Below are positions 13,606-21,996 of a stretch of DNA of 44,299 nt, piece by piece. The position numbers and the translations under genes are program-made. Origin of the DNA: CAYHVH01 sp964360335 (GTDB lineage: Bacteria; Patescibacteriota; Doudnabacteria; UBA920; 2-01-FULL-46-14); the NCBI GenBank assembly GCA_964360335.1, contig CAYHVH010000005.1, positions 1-44,299 of the forward strand, in the 5' to 3' direction. The notes under the pieces are model-generated. The model saw nothing but the letters and a program-made list of their open reading frames with translations. It made no database searches and was not told where the DNA came from. Within the stretch, counting starts at the first letter, position 1. Every line of letters starts with the position of its first letter.

Positions 13606-13923
13606 CTACACCTCTTCCAGAAGCCCGTCGCACTCCCCTACCGTGCGCTGCTGAGAAGACACCGTTTCCCCAGAGAACAAATCATTCACGATTTTGGCCA
13701 GGTCCCCAGTGTTTTGGAACGATACCCTGTGCCAGTAGTGGGCGTTATCGATGGCGCCAACTACCAACCCTCGGCGAAGTTCAAGTGGCCAGTCAATCTC
13801 AGGGTCGAAAGTGACATCAAACATAATGAACGTGTCAGTGGTACACTGCGCGTCTAGACCGTTCTCCCGGTGATAATCGGCAATGGCTTTTTCCACTGCT
13901 TCTCGCAACTCGGCAAGTTCCAT
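13606..13923 (-). CDS. hypothetical protein, second gene of orphan operon
   Basis: A 105-residue acidic soluble protein with no signal peptide or membrane segment. It begins with a helix (MELAELREAVEKAIADYHREN) followed by a likely beta-rich part (TFIMFDVTFDPEIDWP). I do not recognise the family. The start is supported by AGGAGGG five nt before the ATG. It lies 14 nt after the preceding gene on the minus strand and shares its promoter. A strong terminator follows, so the pair is a self-contained unit. Confidence 0.75.
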   Translation of the reverse strand: MELAELREAVEKAIADYHRENGLDAQCTTDTFIMFDVTFDPEIDWPLELRRGLVVGAIDNAHYWHRVSFQNTGDLAKIVNDLFSGETVSSQQRTVGECDGLLEEV

Positions 13924-13937
13924 GGTGTCCCTCCTGA

Positions 13938-14315
13938 CTAGCGGTTGCTCCAGCCGTCGCGGATGACGCCTGGTTTGCCTGGAGAAGTTGTGGCCGGGGC
14001 CGCAACAGTCGCCGGGAGAGTGACCGGAAACTTCTGGTCAAACTGCTCCAGTAGTTCAGCAATCGGCTTCGGCTCAATCTGAAAACCAAGATGAATGGCC
14101 TCCAGACAGCTCCGTAAAGCTCGGATGAGGTAGGTTCGATCTGGGTGGTGGGCATACATTCCCTGCAAATGGTAGTCAATGCCGCAATACGTCGCCTTGG
14201 TGCACAACGGATTAATTTTGTATGTTCTGTGCACGGTTTCCACGAGGCCTTTTACCGCAGCCCCCAGGGCCGGTAAATCCACAGCCGCGCCTTGAGCTTT
14301 CGAATCTGAATTCAT
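13938..14315 (-). CDS. hypothetical protein, first gene of orphan operon
   Basis: A 125-residue soluble protein with a helical N-terminus, two cysteines close together (PLCTKATYCGIDYH) and a Pro/Ala/Thr-rich C-terminal tail. No family is recognised. The ribosome site AAGGGGGTAG precedes the ATG, and a good promoter lies at 14345-14374. With the next gene it forms a two-gene operon with its own terminator. The compact promoter-SD-two genes-terminator layout is typical of toxin/antitoxin-like or small phage-derived units, but no motif supports a specific role. Confidence 0.75.
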   Translation of the reverse strand: MNSDSKAQGAAVDLPALGAAVKGLVETVHRTYKINPLCTKATYCGIDYHLQGMYAHHPDRTYLIRALRSCLEAIHLGFQIEPKPIAELLEQFDQKFPVTLPATVAAPATTSPGKPGVIRDGWSNR

Positions 14316-14344
14316 GTTTCTACCCCCTTCTGGTTGGTTGAGCT

Positions 14345-14374
14345 ATTATGAACTGAAGACCCTTGGAGAGTCAA
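14345..14374 (-). promoter_or_regulatory. promoter of orphan operon
   Basis: Minus strand: TTGACT (14374-14369), 18-nt spacer, CATAAT (14350-14345). It leaves a leader of about 25 nt carrying an AAGGGGG ribosome site. Confidence 0.65.
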
Positions 14375-14422
14375 GGGGTTCGCGAGTTATTTGTGTCAAA
14401 CACATAATCCCGAAACCTCGAC

Positions 14423-14460
14423 ATTGCCCACTTTTTCTCGGTCGAGAAAAAGTGGGCAAT
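14423..14460 (-). terminator. perfect 18-bp hairpin with internal T-tract after DUF192 gene
   Basis: ATTGCCCACTTTTTCTCG, two-nt centre, then the exact complement. It begins one nt after the TAA stop of the DUF192 gene. The T5/A5 tract lies inside the stem rather than after it. Architecture matches the hairpin at 22382-22419. Confidence 0.6.
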
Positions 14461-14901
14461 TTAATTTAACCCGATTGCGTCGCCCTTTTTCAGACCGTGC
14501 GCTTGAACAAAACCGGCGTTGACCTCCAAAAACATCTCTGCTTCCTGCTGGCTCCAGATAGCGGGAATGGCCTTGCCGGTTTCGGGAACCGGCAGGTTTT
14601 CGTAAATTTCGCTAATTTTCCCCTCCCGGATAAAAATTATATCCAGAGGAAACTTCATATCTTTCATCCAGACGCTCAAGATCGCGGGGCGGCTGTAGAC
14701 AAATAGCATGCCGCAATCCGGACAGAGCGACGGCCGGCCCGACAGCCCCTGAATTTGTTCCGGAAGCTCGTCCGCAATTTCCACAGTCAGTCTTGCGCCG
14801 CCGACAGTCAAGGTGGACTGCTCGGTCGAGGAATCGGAAAGAACAAAGTATAGTCCTCCGGCACTGACAGCGAATAAAATTAATAGGGTGATTCGGAGCA
14901 T
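14461..14901 (-). CDS. DUF192 family protein, membrane-tethered
   Basis: A 146-residue protein from MLRITLLILF (ATG 14899-14901, overlapping the TAA of the upstream gene by one base). It has an N-terminal signal/membrane segment (1-20), then a DUF192 (COG1430) domain with GLSGRPSLCPDCGMLFVY and the signature WMKDMKFPLDIIFI. The family is a small beta protein of unclear biochemical role, often exported. Translationally coupled to the WecA-like transferase, it is probably an envelope protein. An upstream in-frame extension to 15135 is a shadow inside the neighbouring gene. Confidence 0.9.
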   Translation of the reverse strand: MLRITLLILFAVSAGGLYFVLSDSSTEQSTLTVGGARLTVEIADELPEQIQGLSGRPSLCPDCGMLFVYSRPAILSVWMKDMKFPLDIIFIREGKISEIYENLPVPETGKAIPAIWSQQEAEMFLEVNAGFVQAHGLKKGDAIGLN

Positions 14902-15962
14902 TAGGAGCGCTTCTTGTAAATCACGGCAACGCCCATCACCACCGTGATCATGACGATACTCAAAATAATCAGGGCGACAAGTTTCCCCAAGGACTGCAGA
15001 AATACCGCGATTCCTCCAAAAGTCGCGGCGAGAAAATACAAAAGCAAAACCGCTTGGCGCTGCGAAAGCCCGATGTCCAAAAGGCGAAAATGGAGATGCT
15101 TGTTGTCGCCCACAAACGGCGAGGCCCGAAACCAAACTCGCTGGACAATCACCCAGGCGGTGTCCAGCACCGGGATGCCCAAAACCAAAAGGGCGGTCGC
15201 GATTTTCCCTCCGGAAATCACGGCCAAGACCGCGATCATAAATCCCGTAAAAATACTCCCCCCCTCACCCAAAAAAATCTTGGCCGGGTAAAAATTATGC
15301 GGTAAAAACCCGAAAACCGCCCCGGCCAAGAGGAGAGCCAAAAAAGCGGTGGTCGTTTGATTGACCGCCGGCCCGAGAGACAGCACAAAAATCGCGAGAG
15401 CGGCGATCCCGGAAATTCCGGCCACCAGCCCGTCCATGCCGTCGAGAAATTTCGTGGTGTAAGTTAATCCCAAAATCCAAGCAAAAACCAGGAGGCTCCC
15501 CAGCACCGGGTAACCCAGAATTTTGTATTGGTCGAGGATAATCGGGCCGCCCAAGGGATTGGTGATGTAGGAAATGTGCGTGCCGGAAAGCACAACCAGT
15601 GCCGCGGCCGCTACCGGAAACCAAATTTGCCGGGAAGCCGGCAGATTGTATTTGTCATCCAAGACGCCCCCAATCACCAGAATCGCGCCCCCGAGCACGA
15701 AACCCGCAAGCTGCAGCCCCCGGACCTCAACCGTTCCGCCACCCGCCGCCAGTACCAGTAATCCCAAAACGAAACTAAAAAAAATGGCGACTCCGCCGAG
15801 TTTCGGCCGTGACTCCCGATGAATTTTCCGCGCCAGGTCCGGCTGATCCTCAATGCCCAAACTCAAGGCCAGGCGCTTAATTCCCTTGGTCAGAAAAAAA
15901 GAAAGGACCAGCGTTCCCAGGAAAAAAATTACAAAATAAAATTCACGATTTAGGATGATCAT
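14901..15962 (-). CDS. WecA/MraY-type undecaprenyl-phosphate sugar-1-phosphate transferase
   Basis: Polytopic membrane enzyme (353 residues, about 10 helices) that moves a sugar-1-phosphate from a UDP-sugar onto the lipid carrier undecaprenyl phosphate, the first step of a lipid-linked glycan. Family landmarks: RPKLGGVAIF near the start, the Asp pair GGVLDDKYNL, TTKFLDGMDGL, NFYPAKIFLGEGGSIFTGF and the C-terminal HLHFRLLD. It reads more like WecA/TagO than MraY, because the MurNAc-pentapeptide features are absent. The usual GD(S/A)GS motif reads GEGGS here. It overlaps the upstream GT2 gene by 20 nt. Likely role: initiation of a surface polysaccharide or teichoic-type polymer. Confidence 0.9.
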   Translation of the reverse strand: MIILNREFYFVIFFLGTLVLSFFLTKGIKRLALSLGIEDQPDLARKIHRESRPKLGGVAIFFSFVLGLLVLAAGGGTVEVRGLQLAGFVLGGAILVIGGVLDDKYNLPASRQIWFPVAAAALVVLSGTHISYITNPLGGPIILDQYKILGYPVLGSLLVFAWILGLTYTTKFLDGMDGLVAGISGIAALAIFVLSLGPAVNQTTTAFLALLLAGAVFGFLPHNFYPAKIFLGEGGSIFTGFMIAVLAVISGGKIATALLVLGIPVLDTAWVIVQRVWFRASPFVGDNKHLHFRLLDIGLSQRQAVLLLYFLAATFGGIAVFLQSLGKLVALIILSIVMITVVMGVAVIYKKRS

Positions 15963-17610
15963 GAGAGAAAATCATGGCTGGTTCCTTGATTTCCGTCTTC
16001 CGGGCCTTGGGCGTGACCCAAAACTCCATATATTTGCCGAGCATTAGTCGAGTCTGGGCGTCAATGGCGGGCAACGAGCCAAAAATTGTGGAAACAATCG
16101 GGACAAACACCCATTGCAAAATCATGTTCACGGTCCGCCACCAGGAATACTGTTTCGGCCGCGGCGGCAGCAAAACCATATTAATGTACACCGAAAAAAT
16201 CAGAAATAAGGTCGCAATCTGCATAATCGTCCTCGTCAGCAAAGGGAGATTAAAGGCTAAAACCTCGCTACCGAACCGATTGCTTCCCAGCAGCAGCGGC
16301 AGCCAACCGAGGACGGCAATCATAATTGAGGCCGTGGCCCAAAAATATTTCCCCTCCAATTCACGTTCGATATATAGAAGCTTTCTCCACAGGGGGATAA
16401 ATTTGTCGCGAAAGGCGTTTTGGACCAGATAGGGAAAATTTTCCACCCCCCAGGCCCACCGCCGTTTCTGCTTGTATTGTCCCACCAGGGTCAGAAAGTA
16501 GGTTTCGTCCAGCATTGCGTCGAGCGAAACCGTGGTGAACAGCGGCTGGGTGCGGTAATCGCCGTGGTAGTGAAGCCAGCAACGCCAAAAAATTTGCGAG
16601 TCATCGGAGATGACATCAACCGGCCAATAATTTACCTCCACCAGGGCTTTGAGGGTCATGGCGTGAGAAGAAAATGTTACCAAGCGGTCGGGGCGGCTGG
16701 CATCGACCATCTGCCAAAAGGAATTGGCGACCGCCACCACTCGGGTAATCGCCGGGGCGTCCCAGATGTTATTGTTGTACACCGGCAGGGGCTGGTAACT
16801 GGTGCGATAAGGACTGGGGGCGGTGAGAAACGCATAGGTCAAATAGGCAAGATAATTTTTGGCTACCACCGTGTCCGAATCAAAGGCGGAAACCAAGACG
16901 CGGTCCAGGGCGATGCCGAGCTCCCGCAACACCCCGACGGCCTGCCGGGCGGCATAAGTCAGATTGGCGCCTTTGGCCCTGATTTCCCCGGCAATCCCGT
17001 CCGGATGCATGATGACCAGAAACCGGAAAAATTTGTCGCCGTAGCGCTCGCGCAGGATCCGTCCATGCTCCAAGGCTCGCTGGTAATCCCGCTCCTCGGT
17101 GGCCAACACAAAAATTATCTGCTCTTTGGGGAAGTCCGTATCCAGGAGAGAACGGATAGAGTGATCCAAAACTTCCAAGCTTTCCTTGTAGGTCGGCAGC
17201 AAAACCAGATGATAGACCTGCCGGTAATCCAGGAGGCGGGTGCGGAAATCCAACGCTTCCAGGCGCTTCAGCTCCGCCGTGAGATCCCGGCGGCGGCGGC
17301 GAGGGGTAGCGGCGGCCGAAATTTGCTGCCGCAGGACTTGCTGGTAGGCCGCGGGATCTCTCAACAACTCCAGTCGCTCCCGCCAGTCATAAGTGGCATG
17401 GAGTTTCAATTTCAAAAAACTGCTCAAGAGGTGAAGCACCGTATTCACGGCCTTGAGCACCCAATAGAGATCAAATAAAATAATGTAGGTGGCAACCCAG
17501 ACGGGAGCGAGAACCGAGAAAACCACCGCCCCCAAAAGCGTCAGCCAAGTCAAAGCGCCAGGTAAAATTTCCAAACTCCGGTAAAGACGCGTTTTTGGCG
17601 GATGGTCCAT
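15943..17610 (-). CDS. membrane glycosyltransferase family 2, cellulose-synthase-like
   Basis: A 555-residue processive-type GT2. Two N-terminal membrane helices (about 17-60) are followed by the catalytic domain with LLPTYKESLEVL, the metal-binding DSD in SAFDSDTVV, the acceptor motif SDDSQIF and KQKRRWAWG (Q-x-x-R-W). Four C-terminal helices follow. These are the D, DxD, D, QxxRW landmarks of cellulose/hyaluronan synthase-like enzymes, which polymerise and export sugars from nucleotide donors. It stands between a small membrane protein (3-nt gap upstream) and the WecA-like gene (overlap), so it probably elongates the same glycan. The sugar cannot be read from the sequence. Confidence 0.9.
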   Translation of the reverse strand: MDHPPKTRLYRSLEILPGALTWLTLLGAVVFSVLAPVWVATYIILFDLYWVLKAVNTVLHLLSSFLKLKLHATYDWRERLELLRDPAAYQQVLRQQISAAATPRRRRRDLTAELKRLEALDFRTRLLDYRQVYHLVLLPTYKESLEVLDHSIRSLLDTDFPKEQIIFVLATEERDYQRALEHGRILRERYGDKFFRFLVIMHPDGIAGEIRAKGANLTYAARQAVGVLRELGIALDRVLVSAFDSDTVVAKNYLAYLTYAFLTAPSPYRTSYQPLPVYNNNIWDAPAITRVVAVANSFWQMVDASRPDRLVTFSSHAMTLKALVEVNYWPVDVISDDSQIFWRCWLHYHGDYRTQPLFTTVSLDAMLDETYFLTLVGQYKQKRRWAWGVENFPYLVQNAFRDKFIPLWRKLLYIERELEGKYFWATASIMIAVLGWLPLLLGSNRFGSEVLAFNLPLLTRTIMQIATLFLIFSVYINMVLLPPRPKQYSWWRTVNMILQWVFVPIVSTIFGSLPAIDAQTRLMLGKYMEFWVTPKARKTEIKEPAMIFSHDHPKS

Positions 17611-17613
17611 GTT

Positions 17614-17979
17614 TCAAGAATTAAGCACCAGCAAAGTCAAAACCGCGATTCCCAGGAGAATTTGCACCAAGAGGGCGGCAAAACTCAAAAAATAAGCAAA
17701 CAGCTTTTCGCGCGGATAAAGGGTTTTACCCAAATAAAAATTTACCCCAAGGAGCAAGAGGCCGCTAAGCGGCAGCTCGTAAAGCTCTCGAGCGCTTCCC
17801 ACAAAATCAATACCGTAAACGATGTTGAAATGAAGGGGGATGAGCTCGCGGGAATACCCAAATTTGCCAAAGACGGCAAGCCAAAGTATAATGTTGACGA
17901 CTAAAGCTGCGGCTAGCGAAACCAAAACCAACCGATCGCGAACAAAGGCGCTGGGGAAAAAATTGAGGAGTTTAGCCAT
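17614..17979 (-). CDS. small integral membrane protein, function unknown
   Basis: A 121-residue protein from MAKLLNFFPSAF (ATG 17977-17979) with three predicted helices. The motif FGYSRELIPLHFNIVYGIDFVG between helices 1 and 2 is typical of a small membrane protein family seen in CPR genomes next to glycan genes; the role is not known. It heads the operon with the GT2, WecA-like and DUF192 genes. A promoter with its -10 box 13 nt before the ATG fixes this start over an upstream in-frame ATG. Confidence 0.8.
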   Translation of the reverse strand: MAKLLNFFPSAFVRDRLVLVSLAAALVVNIILWLAVFGKFGYSRELIPLHFNIVYGIDFVGSARELYELPLSGLLLLGVNFYLGKTLYPREKLFAYFLSFAALLVQILLGIAVLTLLVLNS

Positions 17980-17992
17980 TTTTCTTACCGCT

Positions 17993-18021
17993 AGTATAGC
18001 CAAAATCAGGTCAATTTTCAA
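17993..18021 (-). promoter_or_regulatory. promoter of envelope-glycan operon, near-leaderless
   Basis: Minus strand: TTGAAA (18021-18016), 17-nt spacer, TATACT (17998-17993), ending 13 nt before the ATG at 17979. The -35 box overlaps the start codon of the divergent GT39 gene by one base, so the two genes may interfere. Confidence 0.7.
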
Positions 18022-19847
18022 TGACAAAATTTTTTGAACAGCACTACCGGCTAGTGGTTGTTTTGCTGTTGCTGCTGATGGCGACCCTGGGCCTTTCCAG
18101 TATGGCCGGTGACTCCGGCATCGTCGACGAGGTGGCGCACATCCCGGCCGGTTACAGCTACCTCAAATATGGCGACTACCGCCTCAACCCCGAACATCCC
18201 CCCCTTTTGAAAGACTTGGCGGCCTTTCCCCTGCTGCTTCTCGACCTCAAATTTCCGCTGACCATTCCGGCCTGGACCACCGAAAGTAACGGCCAGTGGG
18301 AAACCGGCTGGAATTTCATTTACCACATCGGCAATGATGCCGACAAAATTCTTTTTTGGTCGCGCCTGCCGATTCTCCTCCTGGCTCTACTTTTCGGTTA
18401 TATCCTCTACCGATTCGCCAAGAAACGCTACGGACTCCGGGTTGCCCTTTTGACCCTGTTCCTGTTTACCCTGTCCCCCAACCTGTTGGCCCATTCCCGT
18501 TTGGTAACCACCGACCTCGGGATTGCGGCCTTTATGTTTTTCGCGTTTTACTTCTTCTTTGAATTCCTGGAAAAGCCCTCGAGGAAATCCTTGGCGTGGG
18601 CGACTCTATTTTTTGCCCTGATGCAACTGGCGAAGTTCTCCGCCGTCATCATCTATCCTTTTTTTGGACTCTTGGCGCTCATCGCCGTAGTTACCTGGCA
18701 AAGCCCTCCGACTTGGCAACAGCGGTTTAAAGTCTATATCGGCGGTCTACTGCTAATTTTTCTAGCTAGTTTTCTTTTGGTTTGGATCGTCTATATTCCT
18801 CACACTTGGAATATGCCGCTTGAGGTCCAAGATAAACTCATTGTCGATTCGCTGCAATGGGGCTTGGGGAAAAAGGCGGCGGAAGTTTTGGTAAAACTCA
18901 ACGACTTGCCGGGGATGAAATCCATTGTCCAGTATCTCTTGGGCGCGGTAATGGTCCTTAACCGGGTCCAGGGCGGCAACACCACCTACTTCCTGGGGCA
19001 GGTAACCAACCAGAGCTTTGCCTGGTACTTCCCGCTTAGCTACCTCATCAAGACGCCGATTGCGGAACTGTTTTTGGTCGGTTTAAGCTTAGGTTCCGGA
19101 CTGCTGCGCTACTTTCGCAAAACCCCTTGGAAAATTTGGACCAAGTTCCGCTCTTACGCCCAGACGAATTTCGTGGAATTAGCCCTCCTTCTGTTCATCG
19201 TCTTTTACAGCTACCTGTCCATCTCCGGCAACTTGAATCTTGGCATTCGACACCTCTTTCCCATCATCCCGCTCATCCTCTTGCTCGCGGCCAAAGAAAC
19301 CCTGGACTGGATTAGGGCAGCGCAAACGGGAATCAAGCGCCTGGCCTATTCCTTGATTTTAGGAATGTTGCTCCTCTGGTACGGCTTGAGTAACCTCTCC
19401 GGCTTTCCCCATTACATCGCCTACTTCAACGAACTGGTCGGCGGGCCGGGGAACGCTTATAAATACGTCACGGATTCCAATGTCGACTGGGGTCAGGATC
19501 TGAAACGCTTGGTTGCCTATGCGGCGGCCCGTCCGGAAATCCAAAAAATCGCCGTGGATTATTTCGGCGGCGGGGATCCCAAATATTACTTTTGCAAGCG
19601 CCGCTACGACAGTGCCGGAAAACTCATTGCCGATTCTTCTGGCTACGATTGCTCCCAGTCCAAATTTCTGGAATGGCACGCCGAGAACGGGAGGCCGCCG
19701 ACTGACTATATCGCCGTGTCCGAAACTTTTTTGATGAATGACCTCTACTGGGCGCCCTTCAGAAGAGACGAAGGCTACAGCTGGCTTCGCGCGAGGGAAC
19801 CCATCGCCAAAATCGGGTATTCGATATATATATATAGAATCAATTGA
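18021..19847 (+). CDS. GT39-type (PMT/ArnT-like) membrane glycosyltransferase
   Basis: A 608-residue polytopic protein of the GT-C fold. It would transfer a sugar from a polyprenyl-phosphate donor to a protein or lipid outside the membrane. The first extracytoplasmic loop has the catalytic-type acidic pair and its surroundings (GIVDEVAHIPAGYSYLKYGD, then RLNPEHPPLLKDL). About 11 helices follow, with NLGIRHLFPIIPL and the soluble C-terminal part containing DSNVDWGQDLK. The last residues PIAKIGYSIYIYRIN recur, changed, at 22064-22111. It is divergent from the GT2/WecA operon and could use the same lipid-linked sugars. No clear ribosome site is visible. Confidence 0.9.
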   Translation: MTKFFEQHYRLVVVLLLLLMATLGLSSMAGDSGIVDEVAHIPAGYSYLKYGDYRLNPEHPPLLKDLAAFPLLLLDLKFPLTIPAWTTESNGQWETGWNFIYHIGNDADKILFWSRLPILLLALLFGYILYRFAKKRYGLRVALLTLFLFTLSPNLLAHSRLVTTDLGIAAFMFFAFYFFFEFLEKPSRKSLAWATLFFALMQLAKFSAVIIYPFFGLLALIAVVTWQSPPTWQQRFKVYIGGLLLIFLASFLLVWIVYIPHTWNMPLEVQDKLIVDSLQWGLGKKAAEVLVKLNDLPGMKSIVQYLLGAVMVLNRVQGGNTTYFLGQVTNQSFAWYFPLSYLIKTPIAELFLVGLSLGSGLLRYFRKTPWKIWTKFRSYAQTNFVELALLLFIVFYSYLSISGNLNLGIRHLFPIIPLILLLAAKETLDWIRAAQTGIKRLAYSLILGMLLLWYGLSNLSGFPHYIAYFNELVGGPGNAYKYVTDSNVDWGQDLKRLVAYAAARPEIQKIAVDYFGGGDPKYYFCKRRYDSAGKLIADSSGYDCSQSKFLEWHAENGRPPTDYIAVSETFLMNDLYWAPFRRDEGYSWLRAREPIAKIGYSIYIYRIN

Positions 19848-19921
19848 GTTAGTGAATGATGTTGGTTCAATCCCCCAGCGCCCCTTTACAGGGGCGCTTT
19901 TCTTTTAATAAGTATCAAATA
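19800..19921 (+). repeat. left copy of 122-bp direct repeat (GT39 3' end plus terminator)
   Basis: Covers the last 16 codons of the GT39 gene, its terminator and about 20 nt beyond. Aligns without gaps to 22064-22185 at roughly four-fifths identity by eye; differences in the coding part are mostly silent or conservative. Confidence 0.85.
19877..19908 (+). terminator. intrinsic terminator of GT39 gene
   Basis: AGCGCCCCT (19877-19885), loop TTAC, AGGGGCGCT (19890-19898), then TTTCTTTT. Confidence 0.9.
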
Positions 19922-19929
19922 GGTATGAT

Positions 19930-19967
19930 AAGTTATAAGAAAGAGACCCAGAACGATCCTGGGTCTC
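19930..19967 (-). terminator. intrinsic terminator of ParB/repeat-protein cassette
   Basis: Minus strand hairpin GAGACCCAG/CTGGGTCTC (19943-19967) followed by TTTCTTATAACTT. It faces the GT39 terminator head-on. Confidence 0.85.
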
Positions 19968-19999
19968 GCGAAAGAGATCAAAGGTGCAGACCTGGAAGT

Positions 20000-20836
20000 C
20001 TAATCCTCCAGTTCTTTCAAAATGTTCTCGATCGCCTTGCTCAACGAACGCAAAGCGACCTTCAAGTTATGGGTCTCCCCATATGTGATGTTACCTTTCA
20101 GTTTGGAGAGGGTTAATCGGAGATATTTTTCAAAGCCCCTGATCCGCAACCGGGCTTTTTTGCTGGTGATAATTGCCCGACTTCGGCGCTCTTGGACCTC
20201 TCGAGCCCCTTCCTCACGAAGTAGCTCGACCAGCTCCGAAGCAGATAATCTGCTCTTTACAGCTTCACGGGCCAGCTGGACCTGTCTTTCCGGCGGTGTG
20301 ACCAGCGCCAGCGCTTCAATGTGGCCCAGGCTGAGGCTTTTTTTTGTGTACATCTCTTGCAGCTCTTTTGGCGCGCCCAGAAGTCGCAAACGGCCCGTTA
20401 CCCATGGAAGTTTCTTGCCAATCATCTTACCCACTTCAGCGGGCTGCATCTCGTATTCCTTGATCAGCTTGAGGATAGCCGCACCTTCTTCGAAGGGGGT
20501 GAGGCTCTCACGCTGGAGGTTTTCCGCCAAAGCGATAACGATCGCGTCCTGGTCAGTCACCCCAGTGACTATGGTCGCAGTTACGCTCTGTTTCCCTTTT
20601 TTCTTGAGAGAGAGCAGACGCCGCGAGCCGTAAATCAGGTTGTATTTCTGACCAGTTGTCGGTGTGACAAGGATAGGCTGAATCTGACCCAAATTTTCTT
20701 GCGATTCTGCCAGCTCTGACATCGCTCCCGGGTCATAACTCGTCCTAATCCTGTACTTCGTTTCGTTTATCGACCGAACCGGAATCTCACCGACCCTTAC
20801 CACCCTTCGGCCCAGAATGCTTCGCAGTCTATTCAT
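20000..20836 (-). CDS. ParB/RepB/Spo0J-like nucleotide-switch DNA-binding protein
   Basis: A 278-residue ParB-family protein. The N-terminal ParB domain (about 14-110) contains YGSRRLLSL at the place of the usual GERRxRA motif and ALAENLQRESLTPFEEGAA, the hallmark NxQR segment. A helix-turn-helix follows (about 131-155, QPAEVGKMIGKKLPWVTGRL), then SLGHIEALALV and a basic helical tail. Chromosomal ParB proteins bind parS and use CTP to clamp DNA; plasmid and phage relatives regulate or partition. No ParA is adjacent, which argues against an ordinary segregation pair. Ribosome site AAAGGAGAAGG lies inside the upstream gene, with an 8-nt overlap, so the two proteins are made together and may act together on DNA. 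Confidence 0.88.
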   Translation of the reverse strand: MNRLRSILGRRVVRVGEIPVRSINETKYRIRTSYDPGAMSELAESQENLGQIQPILVTPTTGQKYNLIYGSRRLLSLKKKGKQSVTATIVTGVTDQDAIVIALAENLQRESLTPFEEGAAILKLIKEYEMQPAEVGKMIGKKLPWVTGRLRLLGAPKELQEMYTKKSLSLGHIEALALVTPPERQVQLAREAVKSRLSASELVELLREEGAREVQERRSRAIITSKKARLRIRGFEKYLRLTLSKLKGNITYGETHNLKVALRSLSKAIENILKELED

Positions 20837-21896
20837 GTTTCCTTCTCCTTTCGGACATGACTTTCGCCCGTCGCTCGATCGCCAACAAGTCAGAACTCGT
20901 AAGCTTCTCTAGCCAGGCCTTGGTTGACCAGATTCTGCAATGTTTCATGTAGTCTATGCCTGTGGCGTAGACCGCTTTTCGCCAGCTTCCAAAGTGTCGG
21001 AGCGCTGCTTGAAAGAAACCGCTTCGACCAGGCGACAGCTCAATTGATTTAGAGCTGAGCCGGATGCCGGCCCCTTCAAGTCGTTTAATCTGGTAGAGAA
21101 CCCTTTTTTTCGTCCACCAGTTTTTCCGGCGAAGCCGAACTTTGGAGTACCGCAGGCCTGCCGCACGGATTGCCCTGCCCCAGCTTCCGAAGACTGTACG
21201 GCCGCCCGACAGGAGCTTACGATATCCATTTTTGTAGAGAAACTGCATATTGAGAGGTATCCCCGCCCGCTGAAGCCGAAGTATCTCCTTTTTTACGCGT
21301 TCCTCCGTCCAAATTAGACGGGGATTTACAGAGCTTGGATCGATTCCGGCCCTGCGAAGCGCTTTCGCCCACCCTCGCGCACCAAAGACTCTCGATGCCG
21401 CGTGCACCAGGGTGGGGACATTTTGGTGATCAAGCGGCAGTCCTACCTTCTTCCTCGCCAAAACTGCAGCAACGATCATTTCTCTTGTCCACTGCCTCGC
21501 TGGCTGATAGACACGGACTTTGGAATAGTCGAAGCCTGCGGACTCCACGGCTTTTTGCCACGACTCCAGATATTTTATCGCAGCACCATATAGACGAGGG
21601 TGGTGGAGCTGCACAGAATTCGAATTAATCCCGGCTCCGGCCTTTACCAGACGCTGTATCGCACGCACTATCTTCTCACGGCTCCAAACGGGATGTGCGC
21701 GCGTCTTAATCCGAACTTGCTCATAGTCCAAACCCGCGCTTTCGATCGCATTTTTCCAGCCGCCGAAATGTCTCACGGCAGCTTGGTAAAAATTCCGATC
21801 ATTAAGCTGCACGTGATTGGAGTTAAGCTTTTCGCCCAAACTGTGTTGCTCCAGAATGGTTCGGACAACCAACTCTTTACTCCACTTTTTCGGCAT
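20829..21896 (-). CDS. five-repeat homing-endonuclease-associated-repeat DNA-binding protein
   Basis: A 355-residue basic protein made almost wholly of five tandem repeats of about 65 residues, beginning at W5, W71, W136, W196 and W261. The consensus is W-[ST]-[RK]-E-x-[IV], a helix with AG or G, a variable stretch, then [AG]-x-x-[HYV]-[FL]-G-[SG]-W-x-[KR]-A-[IVL]-x-x-[AT]-G-[LIF]-[DR]-[YP]. This fits the homing-endonuclease-associated repeat (HNH_repeat type), a small helical module found beside HNH or GIY-YIG nucleases. Here no nuclease domain is present. It probably binds DNA in modular fashion, one repeat per site segment; that is inference. A strong ribosome site (AAAGGAG) and its own promoter precede it. 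Confidence 0.82.
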   Translation of the reverse strand: MPKKWSKELVVRTILEQHSLGEKLNSNHVQLNDRNFYQAAVRHFGGWKNAIESAGLDYEQVRIKTRAHPVWSREKIVRAIQRLVKAGAGINSNSVQLHHPRLYGAAIKYLESWQKAVESAGFDYSKVRVYQPARQWTREMIVAAVLARKKVGLPLDHQNVPTLVHAASRVFGARGWAKALRRAGIDPSSVNPRLIWTEERVKKEILRLQRAGIPLNMQFLYKNGYRKLLSGGRTVFGSWGRAIRAAGLRYSKVRLRRKNWWTKKRVLYQIKRLEGAGIRLSSKSIELSPGRSGFFQAALRHFGSWRKAVYATGIDYMKHCRIWSTKAWLEKLTSSDLLAIERRAKVMSERRRKHE

Positions 21897-21996
21897 GTAT
21901 CCTACTCCTTTGATCTGCTATGAACCCTCTTTTGCATTGTAATGAACGCAGTCAAATTCATTGGAACCAAGTAATTCCCATGAATCCTGACATATC

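Noticed and set aside
16420..17478. 352-residue frame antisense to the GT2 gene
   Set aside because: The GT2 on the minus strand has all catalytic motifs; the antisense frame has none.
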